Below, piece by piece: positions 8,191-16,296 of a DNA stretch of 64,000 nt. Under the pieces are notes generated by a model, which ran no database searches, had not been told where the DNA came from, and saw only the letters and a program-made list of their open reading frames with translations. The stretch lies in contig DXJO01000010.1 in assembly GCA_019057475.1 (NCBI GenBank), positions 169,460 through 233,459 on the forward strand, in the 5' to 3' direction. The position numbers and the translations under genes are program-made. Within the stretch, counting starts at the first letter, position 1. The number at the start of each line of letters is the position of its first letter. Source of the DNA: Candidatus Thorarchaeota archaeon. GTDB taxonomy: Archaea; Asgardarchaeota; Thorarchaeia; Thorarchaeales; Thorarchaeaceae.

Positions 8191-9750
8191 ATGCAGCTGG
8201 ATTTCCTGTTCTCTCCTGAGTTTGCGACTGTGATGCCAGTACTGATCCCAATCGTCTTTGCGATCTTGGTTGCAGTACTCTCCGAGGGGGTCCGCGTCGC
8301 CGTAAAGCGAGTCCCCAAAGGTCTCCCAGACGCTATTGCAGTCATAGGCTTCGCATTAGCCCTCGTGTACACGTACATGCTTGGAACCGAGGTTTGGGGC
8401 AACGGAGTGCACACATTCGTTTTCTCTTGGAGCGGCGGTAATTACGTGATGGCCGCAGACGAGTTTTCCGTCTTGATGATGGGACTCTTCACATTCATGG
8501 GTCTTGTTGTTGCCTTGTACTCCGTGGGCTACATGAAAAAAGACACCGGCCTAGCTCAGTACTACATCCTGCTTCTGATCATGGTGGGCGCAATGAACGG
8601 AGTCGTGATTTCCACGGACCTGTTCACACTCTACATGTTCTACGAGACCATGGGTGTTTGCAGTTTCATCCTTGTGGCTTTCAGAAGGACCTGGGAGGGT
8701 ATCGAAGCCGCTATCAAGTACCTCATGATGTCTGCGATTGGGTCGACTCTAGTGCTTATGTCTGCTAGCTACCTTTACGGTCTAACTGGCACGCTCAACC
8801 TAGCTCTGATGTCACAGGCATTACAAGCACACCCCGAGAATCCTCTTATTCCAATCCTCATTGCCCTACTCACTGCTGGGTTCGCTGTGAAGGGTGCTGT
8901 GGTTCCATTTGCAGCATGGCTTGCAGACGCTCATCCAGCGGCACCAAGTGGCATCAGCGCCATGTTGTCTGCTGTTGTGATCAAGGTTGGCATCTACGGT
9001 ATCATTCGCATTAACACACTGTTGTTCCCAATTCACACCATCTACTTCGACTGGCCGCTATTAATCTCAATCCTAGCCTTAGTGACAATGACCGCCGGCA
9101 ACTTCTGGGCACTCACACAGAAGGACCTCAAGCGAATGCTGGCATACAGTTCGATAACTCAGATAGGCTTCATTCTCTTTGCATTCGGAACGGCCACACC
9201 ATTTGGATATCAGTCCGGAACATTCTACATCGTCGTTCATGCTCTAACTAAGGGACTCCTATTCCTCTGCGCAGGAGCGTTCCTGCATGCAGTCGGCAGT
9301 CGTGATTTGGATGACCTCAAAGGAGTTGGCAAGATGATGCCTGTGACAGGTGCGTTCTTCGCAATTGGTGTGCTATCTCTCATGGGCATGCCGCCCTTGG
9401 CTGGCTTCTACGCGAAGTTCCTGATCCTCGCCGCTGGTGTCGATGCGGGAATCAACTTCACGGGCTATTACCTGTTGTTCACAGTCGTCGCCCTGTTCAA
9501 TGCTCTGCTTGGCCTTGGCTACTACCTGAGGATGATAAAGACAGTCTGGTTCGAGTCCATGTCCGAGAATGTCAGAAATGCCCATCGTGCTAGTTCTTCA
9601 GTCATCTTGGGGATGGGGATTCTTGCAGTCGCCCTTCTGGTCATAGGTGTGTATCCAGCTCCAATCTACAGTATCGCTGAGGCAGCAGGAACTGCCTTGT
9701 TGGACGTCGGTGGTTTCGTCACAGAGATTTTGAGCGCTGGAACACCATGA
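8191..9750 (+). CDS. nuoN: NADH dehydrogenase-like subunit N / MrpD-type
   Basis: Third antiporter-type subunit, 519 residues. FYETMGVCSFILVAFRR holds the conserved glutamate (~152). AAWLADAHPAAPSGISAML (~245) followed by VVIKVGIYGIIR, and LKRMLAYSSITQIGFILFA, are diagnostic for the family. The LADAHPAAPSGISA form is also common in MrpD and hydrogenase-linked subunits, so NuoN and MrpD are both possible; last place in a J-K-L-M-N order favours NuoN. ATG 8191 lies 5 bases after the nuoM stop. It ends 25 bases before a convergent gene. Confidence 0.9.
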   Translation: MQLDFLFSPEFATVMPVLIPIVFAILVAVLSEGVRVAVKRVPKGLPDAIAVIGFALALVYTYMLGTEVWGNGVHTFVFSWSGGNYVMAADEFSVLMMGLFTFMGLVVALYSVGYMKKDTGLAQYYILLLIMVGAMNGVVISTDLFTLYMFYETMGVCSFILVAFRRTWEGIEAAIKYLMMSAIGSTLVLMSASYLYGLTGTLNLALMSQALQAHPENPLIPILIALLTAGFAVKGAVVPFAAWLADAHPAAPSGISAMLSAVVIKVGIYGIIRINTLLFPIHTIYFDWPLLISILALVTMTAGNFWALTQKDLKRMLAYSSITQIGFILFAFGTATPFGYQSGTFYIVVHALTKGLLFLCAGAFLHAVGSRDLDDLKGVGKMMPVTGAFFAIGVLSLMGMPPLAGFYAKFLILAAGVDAGINFTGYYLLFTVVALFNALLGLGYYLRMIKTVWFESMSENVRNAHRASSSVILGMGILAVALLVIGVYPAPIYSIAEAAGTALLDVGGFVTEILSAGTP

Positions 9751-9775
9751 ACTACTCTTTGAGTCGCAGCCATAG

Positions 9776-10399
9776 TCATCCTATCAATAACACAATGATT
9801 GACCTAATTACGAACGTGTAGACAAGATGCAAAATCGTAACGAGGAACGAGGCAGCGATGAAGAGCAGTGCATTTGTTCGGGGCTCAGCATCTCTCTTCT
9901 TGATAGTCAGGAAGAAGAGCAAGAACAGGAATGATGCCCCACCCCAACCGAATGGAACTATTGGCGGCATCTCGTACCAAACAGGTATTGCCTCAGGCGG
10001 CCATACCCACCAGCCGGTTTCAGGAGCCCCTGCTGCTATTTCTACGGGCAACGAGATGAACGCAGTGATGACTGCGGCAGTTAGCAGGATTGCCCAGAGA
10101 TTATCTTTCCATTTTGGAGCAAATGCTTCAAGGATTCTGTTTCCAACCACCCAGCTTGCATAGAATGACACAGACCATCCAAACCACATCACCATCGGCG
10201 CCGCTCCAATGTAGAACGCATGATCTGGGTAGGAATACATGCCAGGCATTAGAGCAACAATGTTCTCGCGCACTACTCCAAAGATGAATCCTCCAATGAA
10301 GAAAGCGGCCGTTAGCCAATGTTCTCTATGCATCCAGCCATGAATGAAGCACAGCAAAGATCCAATCATCACTGCAGCCGTCACTATCTCAGCTAGCAC
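9776..10399 (-). CDS. Integral membrane protein, unknown function
   Basis: A 207-residue protein with about six hydrophobic segments (2-19, 27-47, 62-90, 100-122, 148-165, 175-203). HAFYIGAAPMVMWFGWSVSFYASW and a proline/tryptophan-rich loop (GWWVWPPEAIPVWYEMPP) recall carotenoid-pathway hydratase-like membrane proteins (CruF-type), but I am not confident of that. It overlaps the 75-codon gene upstream, so the two probably form an operon driven from element B's left-end promoter or a nearby site. Confidence 0.55.
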   Translation of the reverse strand: MLAEIVTAAVMIGSLLCFIHGWMHREHWLTAAFFIGGFIFGVVRENIVALMPGMYSYPDHAFYIGAAPMVMWFGWSVSFYASWVVGNRILEAFAPKWKDNLWAILLTAAVITAFISLPVEIAAGAPETGWWVWPPEAIPVWYEMPPIVPFGWGGASFLFLLFFLTIKKRDAEPRTNALLFIAASFLVTILHLVYTFVIRSIIVLLIG

Positions 10400-10598
10400 T
10401 CTCTGACCTCCTTAGCTTCAAGACTGCAACAAGCCAAAGCACTAACACCAGTGAGAGTGGCACTGCTGAAAGGGCCCGCATCGGGTCTCCAATTATGAAC
10501 AGATTGACTCCCGTCATTGACAATATCACGCCCAATATCGCCAAGACTGGGAGAATGTCTTCATGAATCTCCATGTGCAAGACACACCAGTTCTCCAT
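10389..10598 (-). CDS. Small two-helix membrane protein, unknown
   Basis: The open frame reaches back to TTG 10616, inside element B, but ATG 10598 (MENWCVLHMEIHEDIL) or ATG 10574 (MEIHEDILPVLAILGV, with GGTG ~10 bases upstream) are likelier starts; I give the former. The product has two hydrophobic helices (ILPVLAILGVILSMTGVNLFI and LSAVPLSLVLVLWLVAVL) and a basic end. It overlaps the following 207-residue membrane protein by 11 bases. No family recognised. Its 5' region was rebuilt by insertion of element B, whose own 14-codon frame is out of frame with this gene. Confidence 0.5.
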   Translation of the reverse strand: MENWCVLHMEIHEDILPVLAILGVILSMTGVNLFIIGDPMRALSAVPLSLVLVLWLVAVLKLRRSESAS

Positions 10599-10606
10599 TG
10601 ATTGGG

Positions 10607-10887
10607 GGGCATGCAACAGCTGCCAAGAACTTGTACAATCCTGGACATTTTGTAGGTGTTTAAAACATACTGTTCAGGATTGAGTGGTGTGGATGTTCAA
10701 TGCAGATTGCTAGGACCTCCATGCGATTTGGTCGCCGCCAGTTGGACGGAGACAGAAAACGCCTGTGGAGAGGACGTGAGACTTGTCGCAGATCCAGTAG
10801 GATCTGCAGAGCAGACCTCAATGAATCAGGAACCGAACATCAGTCAAGGACATTGCTGTCCAAGATTGTGCAAGTTTCGGGCAACGG
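10607..10887 (+). mobile_element. Element B: ~281-bp non-autonomous element
   Basis: Near-identical by eye to element D (40928-41208, opposite orientation) over its whole length. Its left end GGGCATGCAACAGCTGC resembles the left ends of A, C and E. CTTGTACAATCCTGGACA at 10630-10647 reappears inverted at 10857-10874 with 2 of 18 bases changed, a subterminal inverted repeat. The right end has a hairpin GGACA-TTGC-TGTCC and ends GGCAACGG. No protein gene is credible inside. The left end faces the 75-codon gene; the right end stops 5 bases from the stop codon of the next gene. Confidence 0.75.
10658..10666 (-). promoter_or_regulatory. Outward TATA-like box in element B
   Basis: GTTTTAAAC on the minus strand, ~55 bp inside the left edge, points at the small membrane-protein genes. 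A start site near 10637 would be expected. Element D has GTTATAACC at the same place. Confidence 0.4.
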
Positions 10888-10892
10888 CGAGT

Positions 10893-11990
10893 CTAAAGGT
10901 TTCCTGCTTCCTGGTTTCGTCGAGATTGGGCCGGTCTAATTAGCTCCCGAATCGTTATCGACATGAATAGCAGGAAACCAATCACGAAGAACGACAGATA
11001 ACCAAGAACGCTTATGATAGCCGTGATGTCGGGGATGACTGCCCAGACTAGTATCAAGAGGATAAGCAAACCATACCATCGCTTCAAATCTTTCATTCCT
11101 AACAGCTTGGAGTCGGCGCTCGGAATGGACTTGGATTCATCGACTGGAGGACTTGCATAGATGAGCAATATCACAAAGGCGTAGATGAAGAGAGTAGCGA
11201 TGATTGTTTCAATACCTGGAATGCGCTCAGGTAGGAGAGTCGGGAATGTGATTGCGTACAGGAGGACAACGTACGTGCCAGTCAGAGCCAGACCTTTCCT
11301 TCCCAATCTCAGTGATTGAATCGAGAACGACCCTCCTCCGCGCCTTTTGATAAGATAGTACGGGATTAGAATCAGGATAAGGCTGCCAAGCGCTGTAACC
11401 CCCGCCACGATGAAATTGTATCCTGAACTAACTGTCATAAACAAGGACCCTATGATAAAGGCGTACAGGTATAACACTGAATTCCTTCGACTTCTCTGAA
11501 GGAATGAGGTGTGAGTCGGGAAGGTGGTTTCCATTCCCTCATTAGACGTGTTGCCAGCTTGAGCTATAATCTGGAATACCAGAATCGGTAGGACGAATGC
11601 CATTACTGGGTGCCAGAACATGAGCAGCACGATGTTCTCAGCAACTGCAAACCCAAAGACCGTGCCAAGAAGAGGTGGATCAGTGAGGTATCCCACCCAG
11701 AGAACCTTTGTGACCCACGACTCATAGAGTCCGAATAATATTCCCCAGAGATACAGTTGACCCACTGACGTTCTCTTGGATCTCATAGCAAGGTTTAGGA
11801 AGAGCAGAGTGTGTGACCAGTAGAGGGGCAGCGTGACAAACCAGGCCCACTCGGTGATGAACCAAAGAATGGATGAGCCCGAGAACGCCTCGGCGAACAC
11901 CATCGACAGGAAGCCGATAAGCACCAACTGAGCCCACCTTGAATCTGCTGGTTTCTCTGATTCTTGCATGCCCATCCAGATAATTGCCAC
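10893..11990 (-). CDS. Polytopic membrane protein, unknown function
   Basis: A 365-residue, largely hydrophobic protein with about ten transmembrane segments, rich in aromatic residues (SSILWFITEWAWFVTLPLYW near 40-60; GLYESWVTKVLWVGYL near 95-110). A hydrophilic loop (~150-175) splits it. Usable starts are 11990 or ATG 11972 (MGMQESEKPADSRW). I do not recognise the family. The stop codon lies only 5 bases from the right end of element B, so the very C-terminus could have been altered by insertion. A second multi-span protein at 31849-32892 has a similar look but no obvious shared motif. Confidence 0.6.
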   Translation of the reverse strand: MAIIWMGMQESEKPADSRWAQLVLIGFLSMVFAEAFSGSSILWFITEWAWFVTLPLYWSHTLLFLNLAMRSKRTSVGQLYLWGILFGLYESWVTKVLWVGYLTDPPLLGTVFGFAVAENIVLLMFWHPVMAFVLPILVFQIIAQAGNTSNEGMETTFPTHTSFLQRSRRNSVLYLYAFIIGSLFMTVSSGYNFIVAGVTALGSLILILIPYYLIKRRGGGSFSIQSLRLGRKGLALTGTYVVLLYAITFPTLLPERIPGIETIIATLFIYAFVILLIYASPPVDESKSIPSADSKLLGMKDLKRWYGLLILLILVWAVIPDITAIISVLGYLSFFVIGFLLFMSITIRELIRPAQSRRNQEAGNL

Positions 11991-12065
11991 GCGAATATCT
12001 CTTCCTAGAACGAGATGTATTCCAAAGAACTATATCACGTACTGGGCGCTCCCGTGTGACCGGAG

Positions 12066-12353
12066 ATGCCTTACTACGTCTACATAATCGAAACAGGGAC
12101 TGGCACTTACTACACTGGTCAGACTAATGATCTAAAACGACGACTGAACGAGCATATGTCCGGGAATTCAAAGTCCGCAGCATACTTTCACATGCATCAG
12201 CCCAAGTACCTTGTATACGTGGAAGAATGCAACACCAGAGGTGATGCTCTTCGTCGTGAGCGTCAGATTAAACGAAATCGACGACTTAAGCTGTTCTTGG
12301 TCGGTGACCGACGAGATCTCCAAGGACTCGTGAATTCAGAGACCATCTCCTAG
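12066..12353 (+). CDS. GIY-YIG nuclease-like protein (UPF0213/YhbQ type)
   Basis: A 95-residue single-domain GIY-YIG protein. YYVYIIETGTGTYYTGQTND gives the (G/Y)IY...YIG-like pair, followed by LKRRLNEH with the conserved arginine, and RERQIKRNRR with the family's glutamate/arginine region. Length fits the stand-alone UPF0213 group, suggested to act on DNA, physiological role unclear. ATG 12066 follows CCGGAG. Neighbours are unrelated, so context adds nothing. Confidence 0.85.
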   Translation: MPYYVYIIETGTGTYYTGQTNDLKRRLNEHMSGNSKSAAYFHMHQPKYLVYVEECNTRGDALRRERQIKRNRRLKLFLVGDRRDLQGLVNSETIS

Positions 12354-12405
12354 GACCGATTAGTTTTCATATCCGGGACATGTTGTTAATGACTGGTGCG
12401 CAGTG

Positions 12406-13926
12406 ATGACTGAAATAATCTTGGCGTTGGATGTCGGAACCACCGGAGTGCGCTCTTTGGTCTTTGACACAGAGGGTGCAGTTCTCGCGCGAGCCTACAA
12501 AGAGTTCGAGAGTTCCTATCCCAAGCCCTCCTGGGTGGAGCAGAATGCGCAAACCTGGTGGGACACTGCCTGCGTAACAACCAAGCAATGCCTCAAAAAC
12601 CCGGGTGTCAGCGCTGAGAGTATCTGTGGGTTGAGCGTGACTAACCAACGTGAAACGGTCGTTCCAATCGACGATGCTGGTAATCCACTACGTAGTGCCA
12701 TTGTGTGGCAGGACCGTCGAACTGTGCCCCAATGTAACTGGATTCGAAATGTCATGTCGCCGGCTGATGTCTATTCAATCACTGGGCTCACCATTGATCC
12801 GTACTTCACCGCTCCCAAGATTCTCTGGATAAAGGAGAACGAGCCTGAGGTCTTCAGAAAGGCTTGGAAGTTTCTCTTGGTTCACGATTTCATGGTCTTC
12901 AAGCTCACTGGTAAAACAATTACTGACCATTCCAATGCAAGCAGAACGATGCTTTTCGACATCAAGAACGCAGGGTGGTCTGAAAAGATGCTCAACGCAT
13001 TTGACATCCCGCGTGAGAAGCTCCCTGACCCTCTGCAGTCTGGTACCCCCGCAGGAGAAGTAACTGCGAAGGCAGCCAACGATTGTGGGCTTAAGGAAGG
13101 CACTCCTGTGGTTGCGGGAGGCGGAGACCAGCAGTGTGCGGCGCTAGGAGTGGGTGTGGTTCGCGAGGGCTCAATCAAGTCAACTACAGGAACAGGTACT
13201 TTCCTGCTTGCCTACTCTGACACTCCCAGATTCGATAGCAGAATACGCGTGCTCTGCAGCCGCCATGTTGTCCCGGGCGCCTTTGTTGTGGAGGCAAGCA
13301 TGTTCACCACGGGCTCAGCTCTCAGGTGGTTTCGCGATAACCTTGGTGCGGAGGAGTGCAATCTTGCCAAAGAGCGGGGCGTTGATCCCTATGAGGTCAT
13401 GTCGGAAGGGGCGGGCGCGATTCCAGCTGGTTCTGAAGGTGTCATCCACCTGCCGCATTTCGCAGGGGCTGGTGCACCCTACTGGAATCCACACGCGCGT
13501 GGTGTGTTTGCCGGTCTTGCCCTTGGCCACACTAGAAAGCATCTCATGCGATCTATCTTGGAGGGCGTTTCTTATGAGATTAGAACCAACCTCGAGATCA
13601 TGAACGATATTGGGATTCCTGCCTCAGAGGTTCGCGTGACTGGAGGCGCTGCCAGAAGTCAAGTGTGGATGCAGATACAGGCAGATGTGCTTGGAATGCC
13701 AGTAATCCGAACCGAGATGGAAGAGGCTACCGCTCTAGGAGCCGCAATCCTTGCCTGCAAAGGGGTGGGTTTGTTTGACTCGATGGTAGCAGCCGCTGAC
13801 AGCATGGTGAAACCATTGGATCCACTTAAACCGCAAGAAACGAATCGCAACGTCTACGCCGAAGGATTTGCGCGGTTCAAGCAGCTCTATGCTTCAATAT
13901 CCAACATCGAGTGGCCTAGCCATTAG
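12406..13926 (+). CDS. FGGY-family carbohydrate kinase (glycerol/xylulose kinase-like)
   Basis: ATP-dependent sugar or polyol kinase, ~506 residues. ALDVGTTGVRSLVFD is the N-terminal phosphate-1 motif; VTNQRETVVPID and IVWQDRR match the glycerol kinase/xylulokinase substrate region; GGGDQQCAALG and STTGTGTFLL form the second-domain ATP site; GGAARSQVWMQIQADVLG is the C-terminal adenosine motif. NQRET and WQDRR favour glycerol kinase, but position alone does not identify the substrate. ATG 12406 is preferred over the overlapping GTG 12403. Its stop codon overlaps the end of a truncated larA copy on the other strand, which suggests a rearrangement at its 3' end. Confidence 0.9.
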   Translation: MTEIILALDVGTTGVRSLVFDTEGAVLARAYKEFESSYPKPSWVEQNAQTWWDTACVTTKQCLKNPGVSAESICGLSVTNQRETVVPIDDAGNPLRSAIVWQDRRTVPQCNWIRNVMSPADVYSITGLTIDPYFTAPKILWIKENEPEVFRKAWKFLLVHDFMVFKLTGKTITDHSNASRTMLFDIKNAGWSEKMLNAFDIPREKLPDPLQSGTPAGEVTAKAANDCGLKEGTPVVAGGGDQQCAALGVGVVREGSIKSTTGTGTFLLAYSDTPRFDSRIRVLCSRHVVPGAFVVEASMFTTGSALRWFRDNLGAEECNLAKERGVDPYEVMSEGAGAIPAGSEGVIHLPHFAGAGAPYWNPHARGVFAGLALGHTRKHLMRSILEGVSYEIRTNLEIMNDIGIPASEVRVTGGAARSQVWMQIQADVLGMPVIRTEMEEATALGAAILACKGVGLFDSMVAAADSMVKPLDPLKPQETNRNVYAEGFARFKQLYASISNIEWPSH

Positions 13927-14140
13927 GTCGAGTAGATAGCTAGCTTGTTACCCTTGTCCAAGACAAGTATCTTCACGTCTGGATCATTGGATATCCACTC
14001 GTCGACTGCAGCTTGTGGGTCCTCCGCCTTGTCCATGTGCGCTTTTTCTACGGTATCTATGTCGAGATTTGTGAACATCTGAATGCCTCAAAGGACTTCT
14101 AAGAGATCAGCGAATTTGTGCGCTTTGTGCTCGTAGGTCA
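13923..14140 (-). pseudogene. Truncated copy of larA-like gene (C-terminal fragment)
   Basis: The minus strand encodes the last ~70 residues of the racemase at 14801-16087, ending ISNDPDVKILVLDKGNKLAI, with scattered differences. The frame is interrupted: where the intact gene has KNLSSIQMF, this copy has a TAG stop before GIQMF. Nothing upstream of ~14140 matches, so it has no start. It overlaps the stop of the FGGY kinase by three bases. Best explained as the remnant of a tandem duplication. Confidence 0.85.
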
Positions 14141-14201
14141 AAGGTAGTTCCCTACGTATAGTTATATCGCAGAATTGGTAAATAGACAATGCTTTCCTCA
14201 G

Positions 14202-14708
14202 ATGCTTGATACAGAAGGTTATAGAATGAGAGTTTCTGTCTTGGTTGGATCTCTGGTCATGTTATCCTTGCTAGCTCCCATGACCATTGTTGGTATTGAA
14301 AGTCTTGTAGGGATTGGACCACAAACCATGATGGAAGTTTACTGGGTCTTCGTCTATGGTACCTATAATTATTCCAATCAGCAGTTTCATTTTCTTGAAT
14401 TCTACGTATCAGTTTATGTGCTCATGTCACTACTCTGGGTCTGTATTGGATTGATAATCTCACATGCATTACTCTTTGACAAGTTTCCACAGTCATCAAC
14501 GAAGGAAGCATGGGTCCTAGGTATGATAGCTCTGGGGGTTCAATTGACCTCTGCATTTATAGCTCCTCTGTTCCATTTGCAGCCCCCAACCATTCGGACT
14601 TTAGCATACTCCATTCCAATCCCCCTTCAGTCCATTTTGTTGCTTGTCTTTCTAGCATATGATTGGCGTAGTAGACGCCACAGACTACCCAACAATGATC
14701 GTTTCTGA
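14202..14708 (+). CDS. Four-helix membrane protein, unknown
   Basis: About 168 residues with four hydrophobic segments, a short internal loop containing FPQSSTKEAW, and a basic tail (RSRRHRLPNN). ATG 14202 or ATG 14226 (MRVSVLVGSLVMLSLL) are the plausible starts; a longer frame from TTG 14175 starts too close to the TATA-like GTTATATCGC at 14161-14170. No family recognised. It stands alone between the larA fragment and the intact larA. Confidence 0.55.
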   Translation: MLDTEGYRMRVSVLVGSLVMLSLLAPMTIVGIESLVGIGPQTMMEVYWVFVYGTYNYSNQQFHFLEFYVSVYVLMSLLWVCIGLIISHALLFDKFPQSSTKEAWVLGMIALGVQLTSAFIAPLFHLQPPTIRTLAYSIPIPLQSILLLVFLAYDWRSRRHRLPNNDRF

Positions 14709-14800
14709 CACGACGTACAACGGTGGTTGGTGGAATGCATTCATCTTTGCCGCAAATATCGGGGAGCCGACTCCTTTGACTATCAAACGCCCAAGAAATC

Positions 14801-16087
14801 CTAGGTCGAGTAGATAGCTAGCTTGTTGCCCTTGTCCAAAACAAGTATCTTCACGTCTGGGTCATTTGATATCCACTCATCGACCACAGCTTGTGGATTC
14901 TCCGTCTTGTCTAGGTGAGCCGATTCTACGGTTTCTCTATCGAGCTCTGTGAACATCTGAATGCTTGAGAGGTTTTTCAGAAGCTCAGCGAACTTGTACG
15001 CCTTGTGCTCGTACAGATGATATTTCCCGCTTATCGACTCTATCACAGTGTCAAGTGGAGCAGTCAACTTGTTGTAGAAATTCTCCATTGCACTCTCAGG
15101 TGCTACACCATCTCTGCACTCAGCAAGAAACAGAATCTCTCCTCCTTCTGACACTGCATTCTTAGTGAGTTCAAGTGCTCTCTGGGCATGATACAGGCTC
15201 TTGTCTTGGGGGTAACCTCCTGGGGACACCACAATGCGTGGTCTGGCGGTTACAGTGAAGCTTGCCGTTTCATCGAGCACCTTAATGCCATCAGATATCA
15301 CTGGCTCCATGCGGCCGGCGCCAGCCCACACTACTTTGTCGCCATTCGATACGGTTGAGAGAGTGAAGATCGTAGCACCCTTGGTTATCATCTCAGCCGC
15401 TTCTCTCATGTCATCCGCGAGTGGGTTGGTTCGCCTTGCTGGGTCTGGGTGGTATGGATGCGTTCCGAAGGTCGACTTGGGGTCAAGTGCCATTGAATGA
15501 TTGGCTTCGATTGATGCAAACCCGCACACTCCTGGCAAGAAGTCCTTGAGAGCATTGGAGTATCCACTGAAGTAATGGGCCTTCATATCAGCAAGAGGAA
15601 CGTACACATTGTGACCGACGGCAGCGGCGTTAACAATGACTGGCGTACCTCTGCTTGTTTTCCCCAAGTCAGCCATGTCCGGTTCTTGGCAATCATGAAT
15701 CTTCACTTTGTAGTTCTCAAGCCCGGCATCAGCAGACGCTCGTTTGATCATGTCCACGATTTCTAGGTTCCCGGGGTGTTCTACTTCGTGTGACCCGGTT
15801 GTGACTATGTACTGGATTCTGTGTGCATACTTCAGTTTTGGGGCAACCGAGCTGAGGAGTGCCCAATGAGGCTCGTCTCTAGTATGGTCCTCCACCAAAA
15901 CGCAGACACTCCTGCCCTTGACGATATCCGTCAGAGCGGGTCCGTATGGGTTCGCAAGGACCCTGTTGAGTTCCTCTAGACTATTTTCTGCAGTCCTGGC
16001 TTTCTTCGGCGCGACTGTTCCAGCGAGGTTCTTTTCAGGAATCTGCAAGTCAACAGTTCCTTCGCCGTAATTTAGAGTCACTTTCAT
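14801..16087 (-). CDS. larA: LarA-like nickel-pincer racemase (DUF2088)
   Basis: 428 residues, similar to lactate racemase LarA and relatives that use a nickel-pincer nucleotide for racemisation or epimerisation of 2-hydroxy acids. EDHTRDEP corresponds to the family's DHTR motif, TTGSHEVEH to the (A/T)TGxH motif, and ALKDFLPGVCGFASIEANHS holds the lysine that binds the cofactor and the nickel-ligand histidine. No larB, larC or larE cofactor genes are in this window. The substrate may not be lactate, as the superfamily includes many 2-hydroxyacid epimerases. The 5' side meets the left end of element C 41 bases upstream, which may provide its promoter. Confidence 0.85.
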   Translation of the reverse strand: MKVTLNYGEGTVDLQIPEKNLAGTVAPKKARTAENSLEELNRVLANPYGPALTDIVKGRSVCVLVEDHTRDEPHWALLSSVAPKLKYAHRIQYIVTTGSHEVEHPGNLEIVDMIKRASADAGLENYKVKIHDCQEPDMADLGKTSRGTPVIVNAAAVGHNVYVPLADMKAHYFSGYSNALKDFLPGVCGFASIEANHSMALDPKSTFGTHPYHPDPARRTNPLADDMREAAEMITKGATIFTLSTVSNGDKVVWAGAGRMEPVISDGIKVLDETASFTVTARPRIVVSPGGYPQDKSLYHAQRALELTKNAVSEGGEILFLAECRDGVAPESAMENFYNKLTAPLDTVIESISGKYHLYEHKAYKFAELLKNLSSIQMFTELDRETVESAHLDKTENPQAVVDEWISNDPDVKILVLDKGNKLAIYST

Positions 16088-16230
16088 CCTGGTTGCCTCA
16101 ACAACTGGATGGAACAGTCTTTGAAAAGGGTTGCCAATAGCTCCAAGAATCTTGGACAGACTTGGACACTTATTAGATAGTCGTCTGATGAAACACTTTT
16201 TGTGGAGTTTGAATTCTATTGCTGTTAGCT

Positions 16231-16237
16231 ATTATAG
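16231..16237 (+). promoter_or_regulatory. TATA-like box for the TnpB-like gene
   Basis: ATTATAG lies ~60 bases before ATG 16297, predicting a start site near 16261 and a ~36-base leader that contains GAGGTAG at 16284-16290, a reasonable ribosome-binding site. Confidence 0.45.
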
Positions 16238-16296
16238 CCCTAATTCTGTATGAGTTAATATTCTTCATCTAGGACCACGTTTTGAGGTAGTGGTTG

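Noticed and set aside
10607-10648. The 14-codon frame of element B fused to the 75-codon membrane protein
   Set aside because: Checked codon by codon: the frames differ, and the element frame runs to an early stop, so unlike A and D there is no fusion.
10700-10939. Arg-rich small ORF (79 codons) in element B, with a similar frame at 40882-41073 in element D
   Set aside because: The shared peptide follows from near-identical DNA. In D the upstream part of the frame is broken by TAG where B has CGA, and the start regions differ, so coding is not supported; a structured RNA or DNA role is likelier.
13923-14140. A separate short gene
   Set aside because: It has no start, an in-frame stop, and matches only the tail of larA.
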